In this document: in pieces, positions 28,126-37,429 of the stretch
Layout: the number at the start of each line of letters is the position of its first letter
Position numbering within the stretch: the stretch's first letter is position 1
Source: Ferrimonas senticii DSM 18821
GTDB lineage: Bacteria > Pseudomonadota > Gammaproteobacteria > Enterobacterales > Shewanellaceae
NCBI RefSeq assembly: GCF_000422665.1
Contig: NZ_AUGM01000001.1
Span: 55,352 to 119,351 of the forward strand
Length of the DNA: 64,000 nt
Reading direction: 5' to 3'
Translations under genes and position numbers: made by a program
Notes under the pieces: model-generated
What the model saw: the letters and a program-made list of their open reading frames with translations, nothing else
Databases searched by the model: none
What the model was told of the DNA's origin: nothing

Positions 28126-28144
28126 CATGAATTGATGCAAACCC

Positions 28145-28576
28145 TTACTGGTCGTTATGTTCGCAGTTGTCGTTGGTGCAGTGACCGTACAGGTACAAGC
28201 TGTGATTGGTTAGCTTGATGTTGTGCTTTAGCGCGATCTCATGTTGGCGCTTTTCAATCATCTCATCGCTAAATTCGATCACTTTGCCGCAATCTAAACA
28301 TACCAAGTGATCATGGTGGTGCTGGCTGGCCAGTTCGAATACCGCTTTGCCGCTCTCGAAGTGGTGGCGGGAGACAATGCCGGCGTCATCAAATTGATTC
28401 AGCACTCGATATACGGTGGCAAGACCGATCTCTTCACCAGATTCCAACAGCAGCTTGTACAGATCTTCGGCGCTGATGTGTTGATTGTCAGGGCGTTGCA
28501 GTAATTCGAGGATCTTCACCCGAGGTAGAGTGACCTTCAGGCCTGCTTTTCGTAACGCTTGATTCTCGTCTGCCAT
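28145..28576 (-). CDS. fur: Ferric uptake regulator Fur
   Basis: The 143-residue repressor uses Fe2+ to bind Fur boxes. It has the winged-helix N-domain (LKVTLPRVKILELLQ), the HHHDHLVCLDCGKVIEF metal site and a C-terminal Cys pair (CTNDNC). A near-consensus TATAAT lies about 50 nt upstream on the minus strand. It is placed 2.6 kb from feoAB, a likely target. Confidence 0.97.
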   Translation of the reverse strand: MADENQALRKAGLKVTLPRVKILELLQRPDNQHISAEDLYKLLLESGEEIGLATVYRVLNQFDDAGIVSRHHFESGKAVFELASQHHHDHLVCLDCGKVIEFSDEMIEKRQHEIALKHNIKLTNHSLYLYGHCTNDNCEHNDQ

Positions 28577-28894
28577 GATTCTCTCTGATGGTTATTGGGC
28601 GTTATTCCCTTAAACATTAGCGGCCATTATAGGAATCTTCGGCACAAGTTAAAACCATTAGCTTTGTAGGGTGAAGCTTCTATAAGCTATAAATCACAAA
28701 TATTTAGGCGCGAGTCACTGAGCGCTGGTGAATTTTCAGGCTGGTGACAACAATCTTTGCTGAAATTCGATTGATTGTTGTTCTCAGTAGAGTTGTTGTT
28801 CGCAAAAAAATGGCGAATTTACCGGCTTATCAACACCTTGGCTAAATCGGTATGCCGATGGCGATAAGCCCGTTGCGAAGGATATTCAGCAATT
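28577..28894. other. Divergent intergenic region between fur and cobB
   Basis: This 318-bp AT-rich region holds the fur promoter (CCTATAATGG on the minus strand near 28625-28632, with a weak -35 at 17-nt spacing) and the cobB promoter. No additional gene or clear operator was recognised. Confidence 0.5.
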
Positions 28895-29602
28895 ATGTAC
28901 CAACGGATTGTGGTGTTAACTGGGGCGGGGATCTCAGCGGAATCGGGGGTTCGCACCTTTCGTGCCAGTGATGGTTTATGGGAAGAACATCGGATTGAAG
29001 ATGTTGCCACTCCCGAGGGGTATTGGCGCGACCCGGGTTTGGTACAACGGTTTTACAACCAGCGCCGCCAAGGGCTTGCGCAAGTGGAAGCCAATGCCGC
29101 CCATCGCGCATTAGGCCGTTTGGCCCAAGAGTTTGTCGGTGAATTGCTGTTGGTGACCCAAAACATCGATAACTTGCATGAGCAGGGCGGCAGCAACCAA
29201 GTACTGCACATGCATGGTGAGCTGACCAAAGCCCGCTGCCCCAAGAGCCAGCAGGTGTTTGCACTCACCGAACCGTTCAGTGACGATAATCTTTGTACCT
29301 GCTGTGAGTTGCCGCAGGTGCTGCGGCCGCATGTGGTGTGGTTTGGTGAGATGCCATTTGGCCTCGATCGCACTTACCAGGCGCTAAAGCAGTGCGATCT
29401 GTTTATCGCTATCGGCACTTCCGGCACCGTCTATCCGGCTGCCGGTTTTGTCGAGCAAGCCAATCTCGCTGGCGCCACCACGGTGGAGCTGAACCTTGCT
29501 CCGCGTGAAGCCCACAGTCAGTTCGATCTTCACCGCCAAGGCAAAGCCGGCACTTTGGTGCCGGAGTTAGTGGAACAGCTGCTTAATGGTCAGAGATTGT
29601 AA
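28895..29602 (+). CDS. cobB: NAD-dependent protein deacylase CobB (sirtuin)
   Basis: The 235-residue sirtuin has the NAD loop [24 protein letters not shown] and the catalytic His in HMHGEL. A Cys cluster and the [12 protein letters not shown] segment follow. The Tyr and Arg in FYNQRR are the pair that lets Sirt5/CobB remove succinyl groups. It reverses lysine acylation, for example on acetyl-CoA synthetase. Its 3' end overlaps bioA by 20 bp convergently. Confidence 0.95.
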   Translation: MYQRIVVLTGAGISAESGVRTFRASDGLWEEHRIEDVATPEGYWRDPGLVQRFYNQRRQGLAQVEANAAHRALGRLAQEFVGELLLVTQNIDNLHEQGGSNQVLHMHGELTKARCPKSQQVFALTEPFSDDNLCTCCELPQVLRPHVVWFGEMPFGLDRTYQALKQCDLFIAIGTSGTVYPAAGFVEQANLAGATTVELNLAPREAHSQFDLHRQGKAGTLVPELVEQLLNGQRL

Positions 29603-30887
29603 AACAGCGCTCGTTATTTAAGGCATCGTACAGAGCGTTGGTCAATTGCCGAAGTTCGGCGCTGCTGACGATGTAGGGCGGCATGATGTACAGCAACTTG
29701 CCAAATGGTCGGATCCACACCCCGCGCTCAACAAAAAACTGTTGGATGGTCGCCACATCAACAGCGCGCTTGGTTTCCACCACGCCGATGGCACCGAACA
29801 CCCGCACGTCTGCCACGGTATCGAGGGTGCGACATGGGGCTAACTCCGCCTGCAATTGTTCCTCGATGGCTGCTACTTGTTGTTGCCACTGGCCTTGATT
29901 AATCAGATCTAAACTGGCGCTGGCCACAGCACAAGCCAAAGGATTGGCCATAAACGTGGGGCCGTGCATGAATACCCCAGCGGCGCTGTTGCATACTCCG
30001 GCGGCGATGGCATCGGTCGCTAAGGTGGCGGCCAAGGTCATGGTGCCGCCGGTCAACGCCTTCCCAAGACAGAGGATGTCCGGTACCACCTCGGCGTGTT
30101 GATAGGCAAACAGCTTGCCGGTACGACCGAAGCCGGTGGCGATCTCATCAAAAATCAGCACCACCTGATGCTTATCGCATAACTGCCTGAGCTTTTGCAG
30201 GTAGGCGGCACCGTAGAAGCGCATGCCGCCGGCGCCCTGGACCATCGGTTCGACGATTACCGCCGCCAACTGCCCGCCATACTGGTTAAAGCCTTGCTCT
30301 AATGCCATTGCATCTTGCTGGCTAAGCGGTTGATGTAAGCCGGTGGTTGGCCTTGGTAAAAAGTGCGCTTTAGGCAGCACAGCTTGAAACAAACTGTGCA
30401 TGCCATTGACCGGATCGCAGACGCTCATCGCCGCAAAGGTATCGCCATGGTAGCCGCCACGAATGGTCATGATCTCGGTGCGCTGAGCGGCGCCTATCCC
30501 TTGCTGATATTGCAGCGCCATCTTCAGTGCCACCTCTACGGCCACGGAACCTGAATCCGCCAGAAACAGTTTGTTGAGTGGCTCCGCGGTCATCGCCAGC
30601 AAGCGTTTGCCTAGCTCTACCGCTGGTTGATGGGTAATGCCGCCAAACATCACATGGCTCATGCGATCAATCTGCGCTTTGGCCGCGGCAGATAGGGCGG
30701 GGTGCTGGTAGCCATGGATGGTGCTCCACCAACTGCTCATGCCATCGATCAGGCAGCGGCCATCCTCCAACTGCAAATAGACCCCTTCGGCTGACACTAC
30801 GGGATAGCATGGCAGTGGCGCCGTGGTGGAAGTGTAGGGGTGCCAAAGGTGGTCTCGGTCAAACTGCAGATCGATTGGGTTGGTCAT
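29583..30887 (-). CDS. bioA: Adenosylmethionine-8-amino-7-oxononanoate aminotransferase BioA
   Basis: The 434-residue PLP-dependent class III aminotransferase makes 7,8-diaminopelargonate in biotin synthesis. It has HLWHPYTS near the N-terminus, [16 protein letters not shown], the PLP Asp in [14 protein letters not shown] and the Lys in LGKALTGG. It is divergent from bioBFCD, as in E. coli. Confidence 0.96.
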   Translation of the reverse strand: MTNPIDLQFDRDHLWHPYTSTTAPLPCYPVVSAEGVYLQLEDGRCLIDGMSSWWSTIHGYQHPALSAAAKAQIDRMSHVMFGGITHQPAVELGKRLLAMTAEPLNKLFLADSGSVAVEVALKMALQYQQGIGAAQRTEIMTIRGGYHGDTFAAMSVCDPVNGMHSLFQAVLPKAHFLPRPTTGLHQPLSQQDAMALEQGFNQYGGQLAAVIVEPMVQGAGGMRFYGAAYLQKLRQLCDKHQVVLIFDEIATGFGRTGKLFAYQHAEVVPDILCLGKALTGGTMTLAATLATDAIAAGVCNSAAGVFMHGPTFMANPLACAVASASLDLINQGQWQQQVAAIEEQLQAELAPCRTLDTVADVRVFGAIGVVETKRAVDVATIQQFFVERGVWIRPFGKLLYIMPPYIVSSAELRQLTNALYDALNNERCFTISDH

Positions 30888-30898
30888 AAAGTAATCAT

Positions 30899-30943
30899 TA
30901 GTTAAGTTGGTAATTGCTCGTCGGTTGACAGTGTACTGTCGAG
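30899..30943 (+). promoter_or_regulatory. Divergent bio control region: promoter and weak BirA-like half sites
   Basis: A consensus -35 TTGACA (30926-30931) is followed at 16 nt by TATCCT, a good promoter for bioB. GGTTGACAG at 30923-30931 matches the right BirA half site GGTTTACAA at 7 of 9 positions. The left half at N15 spacing (30899-30907) matches only 5 of 9, so BirA control is possible but not established. Confidence 0.5.
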
Positions 30944-30991
30944 CATTATCCTAGCCAACCACAATGCCTTAAAAATCAAACTGGAATGACC

Positions 30992-32023
30992 ATGGCTGTG
31001 ACACGACACGACTGGACTGTTGATGAGATCCAAACGCTGCTGGCGAAACCCTTAAATGATCTGTTGTTTGAAGCACAGAGCGTTCACCGGCAGCACTCTG
31101 ATCCTAATCAGGTGCAAATTTCACGGCTGTTGTCGATTAAGACCGGCGCTTGCCCCGAAGATTGCAAATATTGTCCACAAAGCGCTCGCTATCACACTGG
31201 TCTGGCGACCGAGCAATTGGTTGAGGTGGAAAAGGTCCTGACCGAGGCTCGCGCTGCTCAGGCGGCGGGCGCGAGCCGCTTCTGTATGGGGGCGGCCTGG
31301 CGTAATCCACGTGAGCGCGACATGCCGTACCTGCTGCAGATGGTCAAAGAGGTCAAAGCGATGGGGATGGAAACCTGCATGACCTTGGGCATGCTCAGCG
31401 TCGAACAAGCGCAGGCACTGGCGGAAGCCGGTTTGGATTATTACAACCATAACCTTGATACCTCGCCGGAGTTTTACGGCGAAATCATCTCAACCCGCAG
31501 TTACGATGACCGCTTAAATACCTTAGATGTGGTGCGCCAAGCGGGGATGAAGGTCTGTTCTGGCGGCATTATTGGCATGGGCGAGCAGGGCAAAGATCGC
31601 GCTGGGCTGTTGCAGCAGTTGGCAAACCTGGCTGTTCATCCAGAAAGTGTACCGATCAATATGTTGGTGAAAGTGGCGGGAACGCCAATGGCGGAGCAAG
31701 CGGATCTGGATCCGATCGAATTTGTGCGGGTAATCGCGGTTGCTCGAATTCTGATGCCGACCTCGCACGTACGGTTATCGGCAGGACGCGAGAATATGAC
31801 CGACGAACTGCAAGCGATGTGTTTCTTTGCTGGCGCCAACTCGATCTTCTACGGCTGCAAATTATTAACCACCGCCAACCCGCGGGAAAACGATGATATG
31901 ACGCTGTTCGAGCGACTTGGGATCCGTCCTGAGGCCGGCGGTGCCAAACACATTGAGCAGCTTAAACCTGTGCTACCTGCTGCAACCGCTGACTCTGATC
32001 TGTTTTACGATGCCGCACGCTAG
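30992..32023 (+). CDS. bioB: Biotin synthase BioB
   Basis: The 343-residue radical SAM enzyme inserts sulfur into dethiobiotin. It has the cluster motif [24 protein letters not shown], and the second-cluster Cys and Arg positions in [11 protein letters not shown] at 30992 is preferred because GGA lies 6 nt upstream and MAVTRHDWT aligns with E. coli MAHRPRWT; an ATG at 30986 overlaps that site. First gene of bioBFCD. Confidence 0.96.
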   Translation: MAVTRHDWTVDEIQTLLAKPLNDLLFEAQSVHRQHSDPNQVQISRLLSIKTGACPEDCKYCPQSARYHTGLATEQLVEVEKVLTEARAAQAAGASRFCMGAAWRNPRERDMPYLLQMVKEVKAMGMETCMTLGMLSVEQAQALAEAGLDYYNHNLDTSPEFYGEIISTRSYDDRLNTLDVVRQAGMKVCSGGIIGMGEQGKDRAGLLQQLANLAVHPESVPINMLVKVAGTPMAEQADLDPIEFVRVIAVARILMPTSHVRLSAGRENMTDELQAMCFFAGANSIFYGCKLLTTANPRENDDMTLFERLGIRPEAGGAKHIEQLKPVLPAATADSDLFYDAAR

Positions 32024-32030
32024 TTCGCCA

Positions 32031-33167
32031 ATGCCTAGTGGCTGGCAGCAGCGATTGCAGCAGATCGTGACTGATCGTCAAGCCAATGGTTTGTTGCGGC
32101 AACGAACGGTGATTGAGCCCCACAATGGCCGTGAGCTATCACTAGCTGGGCAACGACTGCTGCAGTTTGCTTCCAATGATTATTTGGGGCTGGCGTTTGC
32201 CAATGAACCGCTGGCGCCGATGGGGGCCGGGGCCTCGGCGTTGGTCAGTGGTTATCACCAAGCCCATCAACAGTTGGAGCAGCAGTTGTGTCAGTTGTTG
32301 GGGTTTGAGGCGGCGCTGCTGTTTAGCTCGGGCTTTGCCGCTAATTCGGCGCCATTGGCACTGCTGCAAGCCGGGGATCGGCTGCTGGCGGACAAACTGA
32401 TCCACGCCTCGGTGGTCGATGCGGCGCAGGCTAGCGCGGCCACGCTACGACGATTTCCGCATAACAATATGAAAGTACTGGGCCGTTGGCTTGGTTCTGC
32501 TCCGGTTGATGGTGTGACCATGGTGGCAACCGAATCGCTGTTTTCAATGGATGGTGATCAGGCGCCGCTTGCGGATCTGGTGGCGTTGTGTCGGCAGCAT
32601 GGGGCGCTGAGTTGGATTGATGACGCCCATGGCTTTGGGATCCTTGGTGCTCAAGGTTTAGGTGCCAGCGAAATTGCTAAGCCGGATCTGCTGACGGTAA
32701 CTTTTGGTAAAGCGCTGGGTGCCAGCGGAGCGGCACTACTGGGTAGCAAGGCGGTGATTGATGCCATCTTGCAGAGCAGCCGTCACTATACCTATTCCAC
32801 CGCGATGCCAGCGGATCTGGCACAGCGGATCAGCTTGCGGCTGCAGACGATCCAAACCTGCGACAAACGCCAGCACCTTAAGCAACTGATTGCGGAGTTT
32901 AGGCGCCAAGCAGCCGTGCACAACTTGCCGTTGTTGCCATCTAGCTCACCCATTCAGCCGCTGCTTTGCCAAAACGCCGAACACGCCAGTGCACTGGCGC
33001 TGCAACTGCGCCGTGAGGGATTATTTGTGGCGGCGATCCGGCCACCGACGGTGCCACAAGCGCGCGTAAGAGTGGTGCTTAATGCTTGCCATCGATTGGA
33101 CGATATTAGCCGCTTGGTGGTGGCACTGGCGACCCACTATCACTGTGGCGAGGGCGCTGATGAGTAA
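32031..33167 (+). CDS. bioF: 8-amino-7-oxononanoate synthase BioF
   Basis: The protein of about 378 residues is a PLP-dependent enzyme that condenses pimeloyl-ACP with alanine. It has FASNDYLGLA, the Asp-Asp-Ala-His motif WIDDAHGFG and the PLP Lys in TVTFGKALGASGAA. The ATG at 32031 gives MPSGWQQRL, aligning with E. coli MSWQEKI; ATG at 32010, overlapping bioB, is the alternative. It overlaps bioC by 8 bp. Confidence 0.94.
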   Translation: MPSGWQQRLQQIVTDRQANGLLRQRTVIEPHNGRELSLAGQRLLQFASNDYLGLAFANEPLAPMGAGASALVSGYHQAHQQLEQQLCQLLGFEAALLFSSGFAANSAPLALLQAGDRLLADKLIHASVVDAAQASAATLRRFPHNNMKVLGRWLGSAPVDGVTMVATESLFSMDGDQAPLADLVALCRQHGALSWIDDAHGFGILGAQGLGASEIAKPDLLTVTFGKALGASGAALLGSKAVIDAILQSSRHYTYSTAMPADLAQRISLRLQTIQTCDKRQHLKQLIAEFRRQAAVHNLPLLPSSSPIQPLLCQNAEHASALALQLRREGLFVAAIRPPTVPQARVRVVLNACHRLDDISRLVVALATHYHCGEGADE

Positions 33168-33876
33168 GGTGGCTCGTTGTTTTGGTGCCGCCGCCGCCGA
33201 TTATGACAACCACGCTCAGCTGCAGCGCTGGGCGGCGATGCAGCTGCTGGCGCGAGCACAACCAATTGAGCGATGGCTTGATGTTGGCGCCGGTACCGGT
33301 TTTGTCAGCGCCCGCCTGCCCGCTGAGCAGATTGTGCAACTGGATATCGCCATGCCGATGCTCAAAGCAAACCGTGGTCAAGGGCGCCTGCTGGCGGATA
33401 TGCAGCAGTTGCCGCTGCAAGATGCCAGTGTCGACGCCATTGCCGCTAATCTGTCACTGCAATGGAGTGAATCGTTCAGCCAAAGCTTGCAAGAGGCGGC
33501 GCGGGTGTGCCGAACCGGTGGGCAGTTGCTGTTTAGCGTGCCAGCTGAAGATACCTTCAGTGAACTTGCTCCGCTGATACGTAACGGCGAGTTGGCGGCG
33601 AACCGCTTTGCGAGTGCCGAGCAGTTGACCAGCCAGTTAATCAGCAGTGGTTGGCAACCGCGGGCGATTGAACCGTTGCAACTAACGCTCTATTTCGACA
33701 GTCCTAAAGCGTTGCTGCAACACTTTAAAGCGACCGGTGCACAACATGCCAATCGCCATCATGGCCTTAAGGGACGAGGTTGGTGGCAACGGGTGTGCCA
33801 GCACCTGGAGCAATTTCGCGGCGTTCAAGGACTGCCGCTAACCTGGAAACTGTATCTGGTGGAGGCCAGTCGATGA
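33160..33876 (+). CDS. bioC: Malonyl-ACP O-methyltransferase BioC
   Basis: The 238-residue SAM methyltransferase masks malonyl-ACP to start pimelate synthesis. It has the SAM loop LDVGAGTGFVS and the family region RCFGAAAADYDNHAQLQRWAA. ATG overlaps the bioF stop (ATGAGTAA) with a GAGG site, and its own stop overlaps bioD (ATGA). Confidence 0.93.
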   Translation: MSKVARCFGAAAADYDNHAQLQRWAAMQLLARAQPIERWLDVGAGTGFVSARLPAEQIVQLDIAMPMLKANRGQGRLLADMQQLPLQDASVDAIAANLSLQWSESFSQSLQEAARVCRTGGQLLFSVPAEDTFSELAPLIRNGELAANRFASAEQLTSQLISSGWQPRAIEPLQLTLYFDSPKALLQHFKATGAQHANRHHGLKGRGWWQRVCQHLEQFRGVQGLPLTWKLYLVEASR

Positions 33877-34559
33877 TCTACTTTGTTACCGGCACCGATA
33901 CCGATGCCGGCAAAACGGTGGTGACCGCCGGTTTGTTGCGAGCGGCGGGCGAGCGCAGCCTTGGTATTAAACCAATCGCTTCTGGCTGCCAAGTAACGGC
34001 GGTGGGACTGCGTAACAGCGATGCCTTAGCGTTGATGGCCGCCAGTGGTATGAAGTTGCCTTATCACCAAGTCAACCCCATCGCCTTGGAGCCTGCGATA
34101 GCGCCGCATATTGCCGCGGCGCAAGCGGGGACGCCACTGTCAATCGCAATGCTCAGTGAGCAACTACCACAGGCAGCGATGGCGGATGCATCGCTGTGTC
34201 TAGTCGAAGGGGCTGGTGGTTGGCGCTTGCCGCTTAATTTTGAGCAAACTTTGCCGCAGTGGCTGCAACAGCAGCAGTGGCCAGTGGTGCTGGTCGTTGG
34301 CATGAAACTGGGCTGTCTAAATCACGCCTTGCTGACTGCCGAGGCGATCCGCCGAGATGGCTTGCAGTTAGTCGGCTGGATTGCCAACCAAGTGGATCCG
34401 CAGATGAGCTGCTTTGATGCCAATGTGGCGACCTTAACGGCAATGCTTGATGCGCCGCTGCTGGCACAGGTCCCCCATCTAGATGACCAACAGCAGGCGT
34501 ATCGGTATCTGGTTGGTGCCGCAGACTACCTGTTGCATTGTGAAGCAACTTCAGCTTAA
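33873..34559 (+). CDS. bioD: Dethiobiotin synthetase BioD
   Basis: The 228-residue ATP-dependent enzyme closes the ureido ring of dethiobiotin. It has the P-loop TGTDTDAGKTVV, the substrate Lys in IKPIASGC and the VEGAGGWRLPL motif. GGAGG precedes the ATG, which overlaps the bioC stop by 4 bp. Last gene of the operon; no clear terminator was seen before htpX. Confidence 0.95.
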   Translation: MIYFVTGTDTDAGKTVVTAGLLRAAGERSLGIKPIASGCQVTAVGLRNSDALALMAASGMKLPYHQVNPIALEPAIAPHIAAAQAGTPLSIAMLSEQLPQAAMADASLCLVEGAGGWRLPLNFEQTLPQWLQQQQWPVVLVVGMKLGCLNHALLTAEAIRRDGLQLVGWIANQVDPQMSCFDANVATLTAMLDAPLLAQVPHLDDQQQAYRYLVGAADYLLHCEATSA

Positions 34560-34624
34560 TCAAACGGTTGTGATGTGGCGCATAAATGCGATTTAAAAAT
34601 CTGCGATTAATTTCAACAGCAGCC

Positions 34625-34653
34625 CTTGAGAAACCTTGCTACTGCTACCATAT
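34625..34653 (+). promoter_or_regulatory. Candidate heat-shock-type promoter for htpX
   Basis: CTTGAG (34625-34630) and CCATAT (34648-34653) are spaced like a sigma-32 promoter and lie about 60 nt before htpX, a known heat-shock gene in E. coli. The match is partial and could also be read as a sigma-70 promoter. Confidence 0.3.
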
Positions 34654-34714
34654 CAGCGACTACAGCGGCGGCTAATTAGTAGCTGCCGCTGCTTAATGCT
34701 GATTAGGAGAAAAA

Positions 34715-35590
34715 ATGAAACGCATTGCTCTGTTCTTAATTACCAACATCGCGGTGATGTTGGTGTTAGGTGTGGTGTTAACTTTGCTTACCTCAGTACT
34801 GGGGATCGGCCACGGCAGCGTAGGCTACTTGGTAGTACTGGCTGGCGTATTTGGTTTTGGTGGTTCACTGGTCTCGCTGCAGATGTCCAAATGGATGGCG
34901 AAAAAATCCATGGATCTGCAAGTTATCGATCACCCACAAGATGAACAAGAGCGTTGGTTGGTTGAAACCGTTGCGTCTCAAGCTCAGCGTGCCGGCATTA
35001 AAATGCCAGAAGTGGCTATCTACCACGGTCCAGAGATGAACGCCTTTGCCACTGGTCCAAGCCGCAACAACTCTCTGGTAGCGGTTTCTACCGGTTTGCT
35101 GTACGGCATGAACAAAGACGAGATTGAAGCGGTGCTGGCCCACGAAGTGAGCCACGTTGCTAATGGCGATATGGTTACCATGGCGCTGATGCAGGGTGTA
35201 GTGAACACCTTTGTTATCTTCGCGGCTCGTTTTATTGCTGGTACCGTGTCTAACGTCCTAGGTGGCGATGATGAAGAGAGCGGCGAAGAAGCCTCTTACA
35301 TGACCTACTTCGTGGTGTCGATGGTACTGGAGATCCTGTTCGGTATGTTGGCGTCGGTTATCGTCATGTACTACTCCCGTCAACGTGAGTACCGTGCCGA
35401 TGAAGGCGGCGCCGCTTTGGCTGGTCGCCACAAGATGATTGCCGCACTGGAGCGTCTGCGCAACAACCACGAAAGCAGCATGCCAGCCAATATGGCGGCC
35501 TTCGGTATTAGCGGTAAGAGCGCAATGTCTGAATTGCTGCTGACTCACCCACCGCTGGAAAAGCGTATTGCCAGCCTGCAACAGGGTTAA
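34715..35590 (+). CDS. htpX: Membrane zinc metalloprotease HtpX
   Basis: The 291-residue inner-membrane protease of the M48 family degrades misfolded membrane proteins. It has two N-terminal membrane helices, the [10 protein letters not shown] zinc motif, two further helices and the third ligand region [10 protein letters not shown]. The opening [15 protein letters not shown] and the length match E. coli HtpX. GGAG precedes the ATG. Confidence 0.97.
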   Translation: MKRIALFLITNIAVMLVLGVVLTLLTSVLGIGHGSVGYLVVLAGVFGFGGSLVSLQMSKWMAKKSMDLQVIDHPQDEQERWLVETVASQAQRAGIKMPEVAIYHGPEMNAFATGPSRNNSLVAVSTGLLYGMNKDEIEAVLAHEVSHVANGDMVTMALMQGVVNTFVIFAARFIAGTVSNVLGGDDEESGEEASYMTYFVVSMVLEILFGMLASVIVMYYSRQREYRADEGGAALAGRHKMIAALERLRNNHESSMPANMAAFGISGKSAMSELLLTHPPLEKRIASLQQG

Positions 35591-35620
35591 TGGTTTGGGT
35601 TGATCCCACATGACAGCACA

Positions 35621-35646
35621 ACGGCGATCTTCGGATCGCCGTTTTT
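35621..35646 (+). terminator. Terminator after htpX
   Basis: ACGGCGATC pairs with GATCGCCGT around TTCG, followed by T5. Confidence 0.95.
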
Positions 35647-35747
35647 ATTACCAGCTATCAGCTACTAGATATCCTTGCAGTAAAAGTCACAACAGCCGCG
35701 CCCGCTCAGGCTACAGTTATCGGGTCGAAATCGTGGAGGAACGGTCG

Positions 35748-36086
35748 ATGAAGTTAACTCAAATTGCGTCCAGTTTAGCGCTCGCTGGCACCATGACTTT
35801 TGCGGGCAGCCTTGCTGCAGAGGAGTTGCTGGCGGATTTTCATGTCGAGATGAACGGTGGTTGCGAGTCCTGTCACGTTAATGATGGCGTGCCGTCAGAG
35901 GATTTTGTGGTTGAAAATGAGCAATGTGCCAGCTGTCATGGCGCTGCTGACGAGCTTGAGGGCGAACATCACGCTATCCATGCTGAAGTACTGATGTGCA
36001 GCGATTGTCACAATCCGCATGAACTGAACGTTGGTCAAAAGCCCAGCTGTGATAACTGTCATGACGATGGCCGCAGTGCCCCGTAA
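35748..36086 (+). CDS. cctA: Small tetraheme cytochrome c (CctA/STC type), copy 1
   Basis: The 112-residue precursor has a signal peptide ending in SLAAE and four heme sites: CESCH, CASCH, CSDCH and CDNCH. The closing NVGQKPSCDNCHDDGR is very like Shewanella CctA, an abundant periplasmic electron shuttle between CymA and terminal reductases. GTGGAGGAA precedes the ATG at 35748; the longer frame upstream crosses the htpX terminator and is rejected. A second copy follows 204 nt downstream. Confidence 0.93.
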   Translation: MKLTQIASSLALAGTMTFAGSLAAEELLADFHVEMNGGCESCHVNDGVPSEDFVVENEQCASCHGAADELEGEHHAIHAEVLMCSDCHNPHELNVGQKPSCDNCHDDGRSAP

Positions 36087-36290
36087 AAAGTGCTTCGATC
36101 GTGGCACTGGTGACGGTTGTTATCCTAAGTGGATATGAAGCGAGTTTGTGTAGGAATTTCCAGTAACACTGAAACCGTGATCGAGCCGATGGATCGGTAA
36201 GTGATCCTCAACTAAATTAGCGCCCGCAGATTTGTCCTTAAGGAACAGCACCTTTGACGATCTGCAGCGATAACAATTGAGGATGAACAA

Positions 36291-36599
36291 ATGTACAAAA
36301 AGTTGCTAGTTGCCCTGTTTGGCATGGCGATGGCGACCGGTGCGCAAGCGGCACTGGCAGATATGCACGCAGAGATGAACGACGGCTGTGAAAGCTGCCA
36401 CGCAGAAGGTATGCCTTCTGAAGACGGCGCATTCGAAATGGAACAGTGTGCCATGTGTCACGGCGCTCTGAACGAGATGGAAGGCGCGCATCCGGCTCAC
36501 GATGGCCTGATGGAGTGTTCTGACTGTCACCAGCTGCACGAGCATGAAGCCGCTACTGAAGTGACCTGTGACGCTTGTCACGATGACGGTCGCAAGTAA
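36291..36599 (+). CDS. Small tetraheme cytochrome c (CctA/STC type), copy 2
   Basis: The 102-residue precursor has a signal peptide (YKKLLVALFGMAMATGAQAA) and heme sites CESCH, CAMCH, CSDCH and CDACH. The mature part is acidic and follows copy 1 in heme order and in the closing CHDDGR, but it differs widely elsewhere. It probably arose by an old tandem duplication. GAGGATG precedes the ATG, and the 204-nt gap suggests its own promoter. Confidence 0.92.
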   Translation: MYKKLLVALFGMAMATGAQAALADMHAEMNDGCESCHAEGMPSEDGAFEMEQCAMCHGALNEMEGAHPAHDGLMECSDCHQLHEHEAATEVTCDACHDDGRK

Positions 36600-36617
36600 G
36601 CTACTGCATTAAGAATT

Positions 36618-36655
36618 AAAAAAAAGCGCTGCGGGGTAACCGGCAGCGCTTTTTT
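36618..36655 (+). terminator. Bidirectional terminator between the tetraheme cytochrome and queD
   Basis: AGCGCTGC pairs with GCAGCGCT around a 10-nt loop, with an A-run before and T5 after. Confidence 0.9.
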
Positions 36656-36674
36656 ATTGGCTGTGTGACGCGGG

Positions 36675-37037
36675 TTAGTCAGGGCGGTAACGACAGCCAG
36701 CGGTACAGGTTTCCATAATGTCGACTTGACTGAGCTGCGGCAGTGTTGGTTTAAGCTGTTGATAAATCCATTTGGCCAGCACTTCGCTGGTTGGGTTTTC
36801 CAGGCCGTCGATCTCATTCAGGTAGTGGTGATCTAAGCGGTCATAGATCGGCGCAAAAGCGCTTTTAAGCTCGCCAAAATCCATGATCCAGCCGCTGTGG
36901 GGATCAACCTCACCTTGGACGTAGATCCGCACTTTAAACGAGTGACCGTGTAATCGGCCGCATTTATGGCCTGCCGGAACGTTTGGCAGTTTGTGCGCCG
37001 CCTCAAAATAAAATTCCTTGTAGATCTCTGTGCTCAT
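36675..37037 (-). CDS. queD: 6-carboxytetrahydropterin synthase QueD
   Basis: The 120-residue enzyme of the PTPS family makes 6-carboxytetrahydropterin on the queuosine path. It has zinc His residues in FEAAHKL and LHGHSF, the catalytic Cys in [10 protein letters not shown] and the C-terminal [10 protein letters not shown] region. It is a single gene, convergent with the cytochromes. Confidence 0.95.
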   Translation of the reverse strand: MSTEIYKEFYFEAAHKLPNVPAGHKCGRLHGHSFKVRIYVQGEVDPHSGWIMDFGELKSAFAPIYDRLDHHYLNEIDGLENPTSEVLAKWIYQQLKPTLPQLSQVDIMETCTAGCRYRPD

Positions 37038-37141
37038 CCGTTGTTCTCTTCGTCGATCACTGGCGCGAGTCTGCCACGCAACTCCGGTTGCGACAACCTC
37101 CTTAGCTGAGAAACCTAATCGCTGCTATCGCCTGGGTGAAT

Positions 37142-37157
37142 TGTGACCTAAATCACC
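37142..37157 (+). promoter_or_regulatory. CRP-like site upstream of the lipoprotein-msrBA-H-NOX operon
   Basis: TGTGA-CCTAAA-TCACC matches TGTGA-N6-TCACA at 9 of 10 half-site positions. It lies 52 nt upstream of the first ATG, close to a class II activator position if a promoter overlaps it. It is also upstream of queD on the other strand. Confidence 0.65.
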
Positions 37158-37208
37158 ATTGGTGTTACCCTACAGAGGACTTTTGAGGGAGCAGAGCCGA
37201 GGTGAACA

Positions 37209-37418
37209 ATGAGGATGTTTGTCACTATTGCCGCAGCGCTGTTGGTAAGCGCCTGCAATGAGCCAGAGTTGGTTTGGGTGCATCCAGAACGAGGTGCCAC
37301 CGACTTTATTCAAGATCGCGATACCTGTACCGCCCGTATCGATCGCCTGGACGCTGACTATAAAGCGTTGTTTGATAGCTGTATGGGCGATCTTGGCTGG
37401 CGTCAGCAGCAGATGTAA
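37209..37418 (+). CDS. Small predicted lipoprotein
   Basis: The 69-residue precursor has a lipobox (LVSAC, Cys at residue 16). A short mature part (ATDFIQDRDTCTARIDRLDADYKALFDSCMGDLGWRQQ) has two further Cys that could form a disulfide. The pattern resembles small envelope lipoproteins with a conserved C-x(n)-C-M-x-x-x-G-W ending. GAGGTG precedes the ATG. The msrBA gene follows after 11 nt. Function unknown. Confidence 0.8.
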   Translation: MRMFVTIAAALLVSACNEPELVWVHPERGATDFIQDRDTCTARIDRLDADYKALFDSCMGDLGWRQQQM

Positions 37419-37429
37419 CAGGGATCTTT

